DNA from: G963717155 sp963717155
GTDB lineage: Bacteria > Actinomycetota > Thermoleophilia > Gaiellales > JALYLC01
Assembly (NCBI GenBank): GCA_963717155.1
Contig: OY970326.1
Coordinates: 4,588,001 to 4,652,000 of the forward strand
Direction of reading: 5' to 3'
Length of the DNA stretch: 64,000 nucleotides
The position numbers and the translations under genes were made by a program. Under the pieces are notes generated by a model that saw only the letters and a list, made by a program, of their open reading frames with translations, was not told where the DNA came from and did not search any database. Each line of letters begins with the position of its first letter. Positions within the stretch are counted from its first letter, which is position 1. This document shows positions 1 to 8,710 of the stretch, piece by piece.

Positions 1-640
1 GCAGCACCGCGGTGGCGATACCCGGCCGCGCCAGGCGGAGGGTGATGTGCAGGAACGTCCGGATCCGGTTGCCCCCGAGGTCCTTGCTCGCCTCGATCAC
101 CTCGGGCCGGATCCGCTCGAACGCCACGAACAGCGGGATCGCCGACAGCGGCAGGTAGCCGTACACGATGCCGATGAAGACGGCGGTCTGGGTGTCCAGG
201 ATGTCGAGCAGGCCGTGGTGCAGGTGCAGCCCGTTCAGGATGGCCTGGACGTGGCCACCGGGCGCCAGCAGGATCTGCCAGGAGAGCGTCCGGATCAGGA
301 AGCTCGTCCAGAACGGCACCAGGAGCAGGACGAGCAGCGTGGTCTTGTACCGACCCGACTTGCGCGCCAGCGTGTAGGCCAGGGGCGTCGCGACGATCAG
401 GCAGAGCAGCGTCCCGAACGCCGCGAACTCGATCGTCCGCTCGAAGATCGTGAGGTAGAAGCCCGACAGCGCCTGGCGGAAGTTGTCGAGCGTGAACCCG
501 AGCTGGACGCCGCCGAACGTCGGATGCGAGACCGAGTAGACGACGGTGAAGCCGAGCGGCGCGATGAACAGCGTCACCAGCCACACGAGCGGTACGAGTG
601 GCGCGATGCGCTCGAGCCAGCGCGCTGCCCGGCTTCCCAT
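1..640 (-). CDS. potB: Polyamine-type ABC transporter permease, PotB-like, cut by window edge
   Basis: Inner-membrane permease of an ABC importer of the spermidine/putrescine class. About 213 N-terminal residues are visible. I see hydrophobic segments near residues 12-32, 60-82, 95-115 and 143-165, and a permease coupling loop of EAA type (EVIEASKDLGGNRIRTF) near residue 180, which in this family contacts the ATPase. The ATG at 640 is the first plausible start. It lies 34 bases after the stop of the binding-protein gene, so the two are probably one transcript. A second permease (PotC) would be expected past the left edge. The substrate class is inferred from family resemblance only; other PotABCD-like importers carry thiamine, iron or 2-aminoethylphosphonate. 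Confidence 0.85.
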   Translation of the reverse strand, partial: MGSRAARWLERIAPLVPLVWLVTLFIAPLGFTVVYSVSHPTFGGVQLGFTLDNFRQALSGFYLTIFERTIEFAAFGTLLCLIVATPLAYTLARKSGRYKTTLLVLLLVPFWTSFLIRTLSWQILLAPGGHVQAILNGLHLHHGLLDILDTQTAVFIGIVYGYLPLSAIPLFVAFERIRPEVIEASKDLGGNRIRTFLHITLRLARPGIATAVL

Positions 641-674
641 CCCTGGATCGTCCCCGGTGCTCGGGCCCCGCGGG

Positions 675-1824
675 CTAGCCGGTCGCCGCCGCCTTGATCT
701 CGTTGAGAAGCTGCGTGTACAGGCTCGTCGTCTGCGGCTTCAGGACGAACGAGGTCAGCTTGTCGAGGTCCAGGCCCGCGCCGCCGAAGATCAGCGCCTT
801 CTGCTTCGTGTTCTTGGCGAGCTTCGAGCGCAGGCCCGGCAGCACCGTCGGGTAGCCGAGGAACTCGGTGTCCGCGATCTGGTGGGCCGGCTGGAGCTGG
901 AAGTTGAGGAACTGGTAGGCCGTGTCGAGGTGCGGCGCGCTCTTCGTGATCACGTAGCTGTCGACCCACAGCTCCGAGATCAGGCCCAGGCACGACCCAC
1001 TTCAGCTTGGGGTTCTGGAGGATGCAGACCCGGGCGAGCGCCTGGTCGCAGTAGCTGAGCACGATGGTGCCCTTGACGATGCCGTCGGAGTCGAAGCCCG
1101 AGAACTCCTTGACGTCCTTGGCGATGTCCTTGACGCGCGCGGCGCCGGCCTTGATCACCTTCGGGTCGGTGGAGTTCCAGTCGCCGCCGTCGGCCCAGAT
1201 CCCGGGCCCGATCACGTCGTACGCAGACGCGGCCAGCTGCACCTTCCCGCTGACGCCGGGCTTGGCGGCGGCGTCGAAGAAGTCCTGCCACGTCTTGATG
1301 GTGCCGCCGACCGCGGCGGGGTCGTACACGACGCCGGCGACGCCGTAGTCCTTCGGGATGGAGTACTTGTTGCCCTTGTCGTAGACCTTGTTCAGCAGGT
1401 TCTTGTCGATGTTCTTGAAGGAGACCTTGCTGTGGTCGATCTCCTGCAGCAGGCCCTTGCTGACCATCTCGGGGATCCAGCCACCGGTCGGAACCGCGAT
1501 GTCGAAGCCCGCCCCGGCAGCGGTGTTCAGCTTCGCGAACAGGACGTCACTGGCCTCGTAGGTCGAGATGTTCAGGCTCGTCCCGGTCTGCTTCTTGAAC
1601 GCCTTGAGATTGCCCGCCGAGAAGTAGTTCGGCCACGAGTAGACGTTGAGCGTGCCGGATGCCGCCGCCCGTCCGCGTGCGAGGGCGGGGCCCGCGCCGA
1701 GCGAGCCGAGGAGCAGCGCGCCCGCTCCCATCCCTGCGGCCGTGCGCAGGAACTGCGCCCTCGTCGTTGTCCCGTCTAGCTCTTCAGGGCTCTCGCCCGC
1801 TGGGGTGAACCGCTTTGCCGACAC
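675..1824 (-). CDS. potD: Polyamine-type ABC transporter substrate-binding protein, PotD-like, with apparent frameshift
   Basis: Extracytoplasmic binding protein that would deliver substrate to the permease beside it. The N-terminus has an arginine-containing stretch (TTRAQFLRTA) and a hydrophobic core, as in Tat or Sec signals. The mature part opens with LNVYSWPNYFS, the usual start of PotD-like proteins. The reading frame breaks near position 985: upstream residues end in LKWVVPG, and the next frame continues with ELWVDSYVITKSAPHLDTA. Removing one base restores one protein of about 382 residues. I chose the GTG at 1824 because AGGGAG lies about 9 bases upstream; an ATG at 1848 in the same frame is possible. 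It is divergent from the ATPase gene at 1,990. I think the frameshift is a consensus error. Confidence 0.82.
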
Positions 1825-1856
1825 CGTCGATCTCCCTCTGTCACCCATTTACATTG

Positions 1857-1862
1857 CTTATA
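1857..1862 (-). promoter_or_regulatory. Possible -10 element for the leftward polyamine transporter genes
   Basis: Read on the minus strand this is TATAAG, about 30 bases upstream of the chosen GTG at 1824. A weak TAGAAC lies 16 bases further upstream as a possible -35. The 165-base gap between the divergent genes must hold promoters for both. Base composition here is lower in GC than the flanking genes. The match is only partial, so this is a suggestion. Confidence 0.3.
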
Positions 1863-1989
1863 GGAAAGATTACCAAGCGTTCTAGCTCCAACGAGGCGAC
1901 AAAGATACCCGAACGGCAGGCGCCTGCGGGGCTCGATCGCTAGGACGCCGGCCGGGCCGATTCGATGTCGTCTGCCATACTCGCGACCG

Positions 1990-3144
1990 ATGAAAGGCAC
2001 AGTCTCCCTGCGCTCGGTGACCGTGCGCTACGGCAGCTTCGAGGCCGTGTCGAACCTCTCGCTCGACGTCGCCGCGGGCGAGTTCCTCGCGATCCTCGGG
2101 CCGAGTGGAAGCGGCAAGACGACGACGATGCGCGTGATCGGGGGCTTCGTCAGGCCCGACGAGGGCAGCGTCAGCATCTCCGGCGTCGACGTGATCGACC
2201 TGCCGCCGTTCAAGCGAGACGCCAACACGGTGTTCCAGAGCTACGCGCTCTTCCCGCACATGACCGTCGAGGACAACGTCGCCTACGCGCTGCGTATGCA
2301 GCGTGTCCCGCGGGCTGCGCGTCGCCGCCGCGCAGCCGAGATGCTCGAGCTCGTCCGCCTCTCGCACGCCGCGAAGCATCGGCCGTCCGAGCTGTCGGGC
2401 GGGATGCAGCAGCGCGTCGCGATCGCCCGTGCGCTGGCGGGCAACCCGAGCGTGCTGCTGCTGGACGAGCCGCTCGGCGCCCTCGACCGGAAGCTGCGCG
2501 AGGAGATGCAGCTCGAGCTGCGGCAGATCCAGTCGACGGTCGGCACGACGTTCATCTACGTGACGCACGACCAGGAGGAGGCGCTCGCCCTGTCAGACCG
2601 CCTCGTGGTCATGCGCGACGGCCGGATCGAGCAGTCGGGGCCGCCTGCCGACGTGTACGACTCGCCGGCGACGCTGTGGGTCGCGGGGTTCGTCGGCTCG
2701 AGCAACCAGCTCGCCGGGGTCGTGCGCAGCGTCGGGCCGCAGGTCGAGATCGACAGCGACGTCACGCGGATCATCGCCGATCACGTGCACGACGAGCTGC
2801 GCCCCGGCGATCGCGCGGTGGCGGTCGTCCGACCCGACGACGTCGCGCTCTCCGCGCCGACCGACGGCGGCGAACACGTCAATCGCGTGGAGGCGCTGAT
2901 CGAGGACCGGATCAACGTGGGAGGCCAGGTGCGAGCGGTCGCGCGCACGCCCGGTGGACTCGAGCTCGTCGCGCAGGGACCCCGCTCCGCGCTCTCCGGC
3001 GACGAGGGGTACCTGGAGCCCGGGCAGCTCGTCGAGCTGCGCTGGGAGCCGGCCGCCGTGCACGTGTACGCCGCCGCGAACGCCGTCGGCCCGAGCCGCG
3101 AGGATGCCGCTCCCGCGCCGGAGGCCGAGGCACGCACGGGCTAG
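1990..3144 (+). CDS. potA: Polyamine-type ABC transporter ATP-binding protein, PotA-like
   Basis: Cytoplasmic ATPase expected to power the divergent PotB/PotD-like importer. Visible motifs are Walker A GPSGSGKT at residues 37-44, a Q-loop glutamine near 83, the ABC signature LSGGMQQ at about 135-141, Walker B VLLLDEP near 155-161 and the switch histidine in VTHDQEEA near 190. The last 120 residues resemble the TOBE regulatory domain of this subfamily, including VVRPDDVALS. The protein is 384 residues, normal for PotA. The ATG at 1990 is the first start after the divergent promoter region. The ATPase lies on the opposite strand from its partners, so the two halves of the transporter have separate promoters. 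Confidence 0.9.
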   Translation: MKGTVSLRSVTVRYGSFEAVSNLSLDVAAGEFLAILGPSGSGKTTTMRVIGGFVRPDEGSVSISGVDVIDLPPFKRDANTVFQSYALFPHMTVEDNVAYALRMQRVPRAARRRRAAEMLELVRLSHAAKHRPSELSGGMQQRVAIARALAGNPSVLLLDEPLGALDRKLREEMQLELRQIQSTVGTTFIYVTHDQEEALALSDRLVVMRDGRIEQSGPPADVYDSPATLWVAGFVGSSNQLAGVVRSVGPQVEIDSDVTRIIADHVHDELRPGDRAVAVVRPDDVALSAPTDGGEHVNRVEALIEDRINVGGQVRAVARTPGGLELVAQGPRSALSGDEGYLEPGQLVELRWEPAAVHVYAAANAVGPSREDAAPAPEAEARTG

Positions 3145-3199
3145 GTACGATCCGGCATCGCGACGGCGCCGGCCGTCCACCGAGGGAGGGTTATCGCAC

Positions 3200-4417
3200 G
3201 TGGCGACTTCTGAGACCTCCGAACAGTCTCGCGGGGCGGCGCTGAGCGAGGCGCAGTGGATCGAGCGCGCGCGCGAGATCGGACAGGCGCTCGCGGTCGA
3301 CGTGGTTGCGCGCGACCGGGCCAACCAGCCTCCGGATGCGCAGATCGCGTTGCTCAAGGAGGCCAACCTCGTCTCGATGATCGGGCCGGTCGAGCACGGT
3401 GGCGGTGGCGCGAGCCTGACGACGGCCTATCGCGTCGTCCGTGAGATCGCGAAGTTCGACGCGTCCGTCGCGATGCTGCTCGGCTACTCCTACATCTGGA
3501 GCGTCATGCCGACGCTCGTCGGCACTGCGGAGCAACGCGACCGGCTCGCGGCCGAGGGGACGGCGAACCAGTGGCTGTGGGGCGGTGTCGCGAACCCGCG
3601 CGACCCCGACCTGACGATTCGCGACGCGGGCGACCACCTCGTCTTCAACGGGCGTAAGTACTTCTCGACGGGTGCGAGCGTCGCCGACGTGCTCCTGCTC
3701 GCAGGCATGGACCCCGCCGGGAGCGACATCCCGATCATGGTGCTCGTGCCGGCGAGCAGCGAGGGCCTGCGCCCGATGGGCAACTGGGATGCGCTTGGTG
3801 TGCGGATGAGCGACAGCGGCGGGATGGACGTCAACGAGGTGCGCGCCGAGTGGCAGAACGCCCTGGGCTACGTCGACAAGGTGCCGCAGACGCGTCTCTC
3901 GAACACGTTCGGCGTCCCGGTCTTCCAGCTGCTCTTCACGAACCTCTACCTCGGTATCGCGCAGGGCGCGCTCGAGACAGCCGTCGAGTACACCCGCACG
4001 AAGACACGGCCGGCGCTGCAGTCGAAGGCCGAGCAGTCGATCGACGATCCGTACGTGCTGTCGACCTACGGCGAGCTCGCGACCGACCTCCTCGCGACCG
4101 AGGCGCTCGTCGAGCGTGCGATCTCGGAGGTGCAGGAGGCGTACCTCGACCTCGACGCGCTCACCGAGCGGAGCCGTGGCGAGGTCGCCGTGGTCGTCTC
4201 AGCGGCGAAGATCCGCGCGACGAGGACGGGCCTCGAGGTCGCGTCGCGCATGTACGAGGTCACCGGCGCGCGCGCGACGGCCGCGTCCGTCGGGCTCGAC
4301 CGGTTCTGGCGCGACGTACGGACGCACTCGCTGCACGACTCGATCGCCTACAAGGTGCACGAGGTCGGAGTGTTCACGCTGCGCGACGAGATCCCCGAGC
4401 CGACCTGGTACACGTGA
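3200..4417 (+). CDS. Acyl-CoA dehydrogenase-fold flavin monooxygenase, DszC/SfnB-like
   Basis: A 405-residue flavoprotein with the acyl-CoA dehydrogenase fold. The pattern RKYFSTGASVADVLLLAG in the middle and the helical C-terminal half (from about residue 240) look more like the DszC/SfnB/SfnC monooxygenases, which act on organosulfur or similar compounds with reduced FMN, than like a beta-oxidation enzyme. I do not see the usual acyl-CoA dehydrogenase catalytic base context. The GTG at 3200 was chosen because a strong GAGGGAGGG lies 9 bases upstream. It follows potA by 55 bases and may be co-transcribed. No flavin reductase gene is adjacent. Substrate unknown; a role in sulfur scavenging is inferred from the family. 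Confidence 0.75.
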   Translation: MATSETSEQSRGAALSEAQWIERAREIGQALAVDVVARDRANQPPDAQIALLKEANLVSMIGPVEHGGGGASLTTAYRVVREIAKFDASVAMLLGYSYIWSVMPTLVGTAEQRDRLAAEGTANQWLWGGVANPRDPDLTIRDAGDHLVFNGRKYFSTGASVADVLLLAGMDPAGSDIPIMVLVPASSEGLRPMGNWDALGVRMSDSGGMDVNEVRAEWQNALGYVDKVPQTRLSNTFGVPVFQLLFTNLYLGIAQGALETAVEYTRTKTRPALQSKAEQSIDDPYVLSTYGELATDLLATEALVERAISEVQEAYLDLDALTERSRGEVAVVVSAAKIRATRTGLEVASRMYEVTGARATAASVGLDRFWRDVRTHSLHDSIAYKVHEVGVFTLRDEIPEPTWYT

Positions 4418-4418
4418 G

Positions 4419-4727
4419 CTACCTGCTGTCGCTTGACACCACGTTGTAGAGGTCGACCGAGACGCGGCGTCCCGCCCAGCCCGTGAAGAGGTGGCCGAGC
4501 TGGCGCGGCAGCTCCTCGTCGAAGGTCCGCTCCGCCGCCGCCGCGTTCTCCGGCGTGTCGAACAGCGTGATCGACAGCACCTTGCCGTTGGCCGCCACGA
4601 GCTCGTAGTTGCCCTGGTACCCCGCGAGCGCCCCGATCAGCGGTCGACCGATCGCCTCCGCCTGGTCGAGGGTCTTCTCGGCCTCCGCGAAGTCGACTCC
4701 CTCGAAGCTCGCTACACGCGCGACCAT
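4419..4727 (-). CDS. Small dimeric alpha/beta-barrel protein (antibiotic-monooxygenase-like), function unknown
   Basis: A soluble protein of 102 residues, starting MVARVASFEGVDF and containing VLSITLFDTPENAAAAE, the strand-helix pattern of small ferredoxin-like barrel proteins such as the antibiotic biosynthesis monooxygenase and EthD families. A good ribosome site (GGGAAGGGA on the coding strand) lies just before the ATG at 4727. Its stop lies 2 bases from the stop of the convergent monooxygenase gene. I see no diagnostic catalytic residue, so the specific role is unknown. Confidence 0.6.
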   Translation of the reverse strand: MVARVASFEGVDFAEAEKTLDQAEAIGRPLIGALAGYQGNYELVAANGKVLSITLFDTPENAAAAERTFDEELPRQLGHLFTGWAGRRVSVDLYNVVSSDSR

Positions 4728-4777
4728 GCTGGATCCCTTCCCTGTGTGACGAGGGCAGATCCTAGGCCACCCCGGCG

Positions 4778-6460
4778 TCAGCGCGTCCCGGAGAGGTCGG
4801 CGGCCCAGGGCGTCCAGTACGTGAAGAACGTGGGGACGAACCCGGTCAGCCGCTTGTTGAGCGGCACGATCGTGTCGGGCGCCACGTAGGGGAGCACCGG
4901 CACGTCCTGCATGAGCTGCGCCTGCGCCTTGATGACGTTCGCGGCCTCGTCCGTCGCGTTCGTCGAGCCCTGCGCGGCGAGCAGGGAGCGGGTGGCGGCC
5001 GCACTGCCGTACATCGTCACGTCGGAGACGGCGTTCGCCGGGTTGAAGGCGCGCAGCAGCATGTTGAGGGGATCCGGCGTGTCGCTTCGCCCCACGACCA
5101 GGTCGAGGTCGAAGTCCTTCGGGCCCCTGGCCGATTCCATCGCGGCCTTCCGTGCGGGCGACAGCTGCCGCAGCGTCAGGGTGATCCCGAGCTGTCCCGC
5201 GGCCTCCTCGACGAACAGCGCGACCCGCAGGTCGGTATCGCTCCCGATCGTGAGCGTCGCCACGGTGCCCTTCGCGTGGGCGGCCGCGATCAGACCCTTC
5301 GCCTTCTCGAGATCGGGGTTGTAGCTCGGAAGCGCGTCGAACGCGTTCGCGTAGGCCGACTTGCTGTATGTCCACAGGACCGGCGCGATCGGAGACTTCG
5401 TGCTGCGGCCGAGCGTGTTGTAGACGGAGGTGACGATCGCCGTCCGGTCCAGCGCATAGGCGAAGGCCTGACGGACGCGCACATCGTTCCACGGCTTGCG
5501 CGTCGTGTTGAAGGCGAGGCTGGTCGTCGTATCCGAATCGCTCTTGACCACGTTGAGCGGTCCCCGCAGCAGCTGTGCCTCACGGCCGTCGAAGTCGTAC
5601 AGGGTTCCGTCGACCGCGCCGCTGTTGAGGGCGGTCACGAGCGTGTTCGGGTCGGAGACGACCTTGAACGTGAGCTTCGCGATCTTCGCCCGGCCGGCGG
5701 GCCGCCAGTAGCCGCCGAACCGCTGCAGCACGATCTGCCTGCCGCGGTCCCAGCGCGCGAACCTGAACGGGCCGGTGCACAGTACGCCGACGCCCGGCCT
5801 CCCGAGGTCCGTGGGATGCGCCAGCGCGAACGCCTTGCTGATCACCGCGCCCGTCGCGCTCATCGCCGGCACGTACCTCCACTGCCGGTCCGGCCGCTTG
5901 AGCTTGACGGTGACCTGCCACGGGCCGGTGCGGGAGATGCTCTTGACGTTCGCGTAGTACGAGGATGCGTACGCGTGCGTCGCGGGGTTCATGATCCGCC
6001 GCATGCTGAAGACGACGTCGTCCGGCGTCATCGGCGATCCGTCCCAGAACGTCACGTTCTTGCGTACGTGGTAGACGTAGGTGAGCGGATTCGGCGCGCC
6101 CCACGACGACGCCAGATTGTCGATGAGCCCGCCGGTGGGGCTGAAGCGGAGCAGGCCCTCGCAGCTCTGCGACAGGACCGGCGTCGAGTTGTCGCCGTAC
6201 GCGAACGCCGGGTCGAACCTGACGATGTCGCCTGCGATCGCCCACGTCACGCTCGGCACCCGCTTCCCGCCAGGCGCCTGCAGGGTGACCGCCTGCTTGC
6301 TGGTCTCCGCGTTGATCACGGGGACGCTCATCTGCCCGGGTGCGGTACTCGCGCTGCTCGGCATGCTCGAGCCCCAGACGGCGGCCAGCAGGGTCGACCC
6401 CAGTAGCACCGCGGCCGCGCCTCTCCAGACCCTCGCTCCGCGCGCGCCACGCCCCATCAC
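4778..6460 (-). CDS. Orphan family-5 ABC substrate-binding protein (peptide/nickel type)
   Basis: About 560 residues with an N-terminal signal-like segment (GAAAVLLGSTLLAAVWGSS) and the typical family-5 progression: FDPAFAYGDNSTPVLSQ near residue 80, YVYHVRKNVTFWDGSPMT near 130, DVRVRQAFAYALDR near 325. Such proteins bind oligopeptides, nickel chelates or other bulky solutes outside the cell and pass them to a DppBC-type permease. No permease or ATPase gene lies next to it; the nearest complete set is at 17,317-21,042, which has its own binding protein. The start is GTG 6460 or ATG 6457. It may be an alternative receptor for another transporter. Confidence 0.82.
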   Translation of the reverse strand: MMGRGARGARVWRGAAAVLLGSTLLAAVWGSSMPSSASTAPGQMSVPVINAETSKQAVTLQAPGGKRVPSVTWAIAGDIVRFDPAFAYGDNSTPVLSQSCEGLLRFSPTGGLIDNLASSWGAPNPLTYVYHVRKNVTFWDGSPMTPDDVVFSMRRIMNPATHAYASSYYANVKSISRTGPWQVTVKLKRPDRQWRYVPAMSATGAVISKAFALAHPTDLGRPGVGVLCTGPFRFARWDRGRQIVLQRFGGYWRPAGRAKIAKLTFKVVSDPNTLVTALNSGAVDGTLYDFDGREAQLLRGPLNVVKSDSDTTTSLAFNTTRKPWNDVRVRQAFAYALDRTAIVTSVYNTLGRSTKSPIAPVLWTYSKSAYANAFDALPSYNPDLEKAKGLIAAAHAKGTVATLTIGSDTDLRVALFVEEAAGQLGITLTLRQLSPARKAAMESARGPKDFDLDLVVGRSDTPDPLNMLLRAFNPANAVSDVTMYGSAAATRSLLAAQGSTNATDEAANVIKAQAQLMQDVPVLPYVAPDTIVPLNKRLTGFVPTFFTYWTPWAADLSGTR

Positions 6461-6483
6461 TCTGAGTGTAGTCGGGCGTTCTC

Positions 6484-7164
6484 TCAGTGCTCGTTGCGCG
6501 CGCCAGCCTCTCGATCTGCGTCGAGCGACGCGACCCAGTCGGCGTGGTGATCCTCGGCCCAGTCGCGGCGGACGGTGCCGAGCGTGATGCCCCGGAGCGC
6601 GTGACGCGTGGCCGGGTGCAGGACCGCGAGGTACACGTGGCCGGCGACGAGCAAGGTCGCGGCGCCGGCCGCGAGGCCGTGGAACCCGCCGAGGAAGCGG
6701 ATCGGATCGACGATGGAGGTGTAGCGGTGAAGCGAGGCGACGCCCGAGACGTACAGCGCGAGCATCACGAGCAGCACGAGCCGAGCGTTGACCTTCTGGC
6801 CGGCATTGAACCGACCTGCCGGCGGAAGCTTGCCGCCGGCGAGATACGCGCGCGGGGCCAGGCTAAGCCAGCGCCTGTCGTTCGCGCTGAGAGCGCCCAG
6901 GTCGTGTGCCGTCTGCACGAGCGGTCGGCGACTGAGACGCGCGGTCAGGAGCGCCGCCAGGCCGAGGATGAGGACGACCGCAGAACCCAGGTGCACCAGG
7001 AGCAGGGTGTGATGGTCGAGCGGGCCGATGCCGCCCATGAACGCACCGCTTGCCAGCATGCTCGCAAACGCGCCCGCGAGCAGCCAGTGCGCGAGCCGTT
7101 CGCTGACGCCGAACCGCGGGAGCAGGACAGCGTGGGCGCGCGCCGTTGCATCGTGCGCGCTCAC
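6484..7164 (-). CDS. FdnI-like cytochrome b membrane subunit
   Basis: A 226-residue membrane protein related to the gamma subunit of formate dehydrogenase-N, a di-heme cytochrome b passing electrons between a cytoplasmic iron-sulfur partner and the quinone pool. Visible family features are RFGVSERLAHW at about 16-26, a histidine-bearing second helix (DHHTLLLVHLG), GRFNAGQKVNARLVLL in the middle, and GHVYLAVLHPATRHALRG followed by WAEDHHADWV near the end. Four membrane segments are evident. The GTG at 7164 overlaps the ferredoxin stop by four bases, so translation is probably coupled. No formate dehydrogenase catalytic gene is in the window, so the electron donor is probably the adjacent ferredoxin and NuoF-like protein (inference). 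Confidence 0.78.
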   Translation of the reverse strand: MSAHDATARAHAVLLPRFGVSERLAHWLLAGAFASMLASGAFMGGIGPLDHHTLLLVHLGSAVVLILGLAALLTARLSRRPLVQTAHDLGALSANDRRWLSLAPRAYLAGGKLPPAGRFNAGQKVNARLVLLVMLALYVSGVASLHRYTSIVDPIRFLGGFHGLAAGAATLLVAGHVYLAVLHPATRHALRGITLGTVRRDWAEDHHADWVASLDADREAGARNEH

Positions 7165-7394
7165 GCGTGTGATGTATCCGTGCGCCCCGGGCTGCGCGCG
7201 ATGGCCAACGCGAGCGTCGGACAGGTGGCGACGGCCTGACGCGCGTGCGTCAGGAGCTTGCCGCTCACCGGCGCGGGGTCGATCATCGGGTAACCCCACT
7301 CGTCGAGCGTGACGCGCTCGGGCAAGAGCTCCGCGCAGAGGCCGTGGCCGTCGCACGCGATCGGATCGAGCACCAGGTGCGCCTTCACCGCCAC
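7161..7394 (-). CDS. Small single-cluster ferredoxin
   Basis: A soluble protein of 77 residues or fewer (start GTG 7394 or GTG 7388). The cysteine pattern CDGHGLC then CP (in VATCPTLALAI) about 45 residues later matches small 3Fe-4S/4Fe-4S ferredoxins such as those serving actinobacterial P450 systems; the usual second cysteine position holds histidine, as in some 3Fe-4S members. It overlaps the NuoF-like gene upstream and the cytochrome b gene downstream by a few bases each, so all three are tightly coupled. The context suggests that it moves single electrons from the flavoprotein to the membrane cytochrome. Confidence 0.8.
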   Translation of the reverse strand: MAVKAHLVLDPIACDGHGLCAELLPERVTLDEWGYPMIDPAPVSGKLLTHARQAVATCPTLALAIARSPGRTDTSHA

Positions 7395-8710
7395 GGCTCC
7401 TCGTTGCCCGCCCGGGAGGGTCCCGGCAACAACGGGGTGCGGTGCATTCCCGCGCATGCGCCGTGGCGCTCGTGCCAGTCGACGTGCTCCGAGAACGTGT
7501 GCAGCGCGCTGCGGACGAGTCTGACGGCGCCGTCCGGGTGCCGACAGGCGCCTCGTCCCTCCACCTCGCGCATCCGTCGGACCGCGCGTTCGCGTGCCGC
7601 GGGGTCGCTTCCGTGGCAGAGCTGCACGAGGTCCCGCGCGATCGCCGGAAGCCCGTGCTTGCAGGGGCCGCACTGGCGTGCGCTCTGCGCAGCGAGGTAC
7701 CCCGCGATGCGCGTCGTCTCGCACAGACCGCACGACTCCGGCGGTAGGACGGCAAGGATGCCCGCCCCGATGGCGCCGCCCGCTTGACGAAGGTGCGCGC
7801 GTGTGAGGGGGAGGTCGACGGCCTCGCGCCATGGAAGCCATGCTCCGAAGTATCCGCCAACGAGCACGGCCTGCGGCTCCACGTCGAGGCCGAACGCGGC
7901 GACGATCCGGCCGATCGGCACACCGAGCGGCACCTCGAGCACGGCGGGTCGAGTCACGGCTCCGGACACGCTGACGAGGAGCGAGCCAGGATCGTCGGCC
8001 GTGCCGACGCCACGGAACCAGCGTGCGCCGAAGCGAGCGATGAGTGCGAGGTGGGCCAGCGTCTCGACGTTCTGGATCAGCGTCGGTCGGCCGCGCACAC
8101 CGCGCTCGAACGGTCGCGGAGGAGTCGTCGTCGGTTTCGCGGGGCCGCCGTTCAACCAGTGCACGACGGCCGTCTCCTCACCCGCGACGTAGCGGGCGGG
8201 GAGCGCGTGCACGTCGATCCGCATCCGATCGAGCCCGGCGAGCGCACGTTCGTCGAGCGCGCGCTCCACGGAGGCGAGCGGCGAGCGCGGACCGCGCGCG
8301 ACGCACACGAGCACCTCGTCGGCGCCGACCGCCGCCGCCGCGAGCACGGCGCCGTCGAGCACGAGATGCGGTGCGACCGAGAGCAACAGCCGATCCTTGA
8401 TGCTCGCCGGCTCTCCTTCGACGCCGTTCGCGATGACGATCGGCCGGCGGGTAGCCTGGCGCACGGCTCGCAGCTTGCGATGGGTGGGGAACCCTGCGCC
8501 ACCGCGACCCGTGAGTCCGGCGGCCTCGAGGACGTCGACCAGCGGATCGAGGCGGCCGCCAGGGAGCTGGCCGTAGCGATCGACGTGATCGCGGAGCGTC
8601 GCCGGACGTCGTTCGCTGTACCAGCCGGCCAGGAGCCGGGGGAGATCGGTAGGCGCGTGGCGCGACGGCGAACGAGCCTCCACGCGCCCGCGTTTCAGGG
8701 TGGAGCTCAT
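7385..8710 (-). CDS. NuoF-like flavin/iron-sulfur oxidoreductase (NADH dehydrogenase 51 kDa family)
   Basis: A 441-residue relative of the FMN- and NADH-binding subunit of complex I. The FMN loop GRGGAGFPT is at residues 68-76, followed by NGVEGEP, GEETAVVHWLNGGPAKP and TLIQNVETLAHLALI. An SLBB-type segment (SVSGAVTRPAVLEVPLG) precedes the iron-sulfur end. There, QCGPC (Cys347, Cys350) and Cys389 are present, but the first cysteine of the standard NuoF site is alanine, so cluster ligation must differ. No NuoE or NuoG partner is nearby. The gene overlaps the ferric-reductase-like gene by four bases (ATGA). Likely role: accept electrons from NADH or a similar donor and pass them to the ferredoxin. 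Confidence 0.8.
   Translation of the reverse strand: MSSTLKRGRVEARSPSRHAPTDLPRLLAGWYSERRPATLRDHVDRYGQLPGGRLDPLVDVLEAAGLTGRGGAGFPTHRKLRAVRQATRRPIVIANGVEGEPASIKDRLLLSVAPHLVLDGAVLAAAAVGADEVLVCVARGPRSPLASVERALDERALAGLDRMRIDVHALPARYVAGEETAVVHWLNGGPAKPTTTPPRPFERGVRGRPTLIQNVETLAHLALIARFGARWFRGVGTADDPGSLLVSVSGAVTRPAVLEVPLGVPIGRIVAAFGLDVEPQAVLVGGYFGAWLPWREAVDLPLTRAHLRQAGGAIGAGILAVLPPESCGLCETTRIAGYLAAQSARQCGPCKHGLPAIARDLVQLCHGSDPAARERAVRRMREVEGRGACRHPDGAVRLVRSALHTFSEHVDWHERHGACAGMHRTPLLPGPSRAGNEEPWR

Noticed and set aside
6484..8710. A formate dehydrogenase operon
   Set aside because: Only a FdnI-like cytochrome, a small ferredoxin and a NuoF-like protein are present; no molybdopterin subunit is seen.
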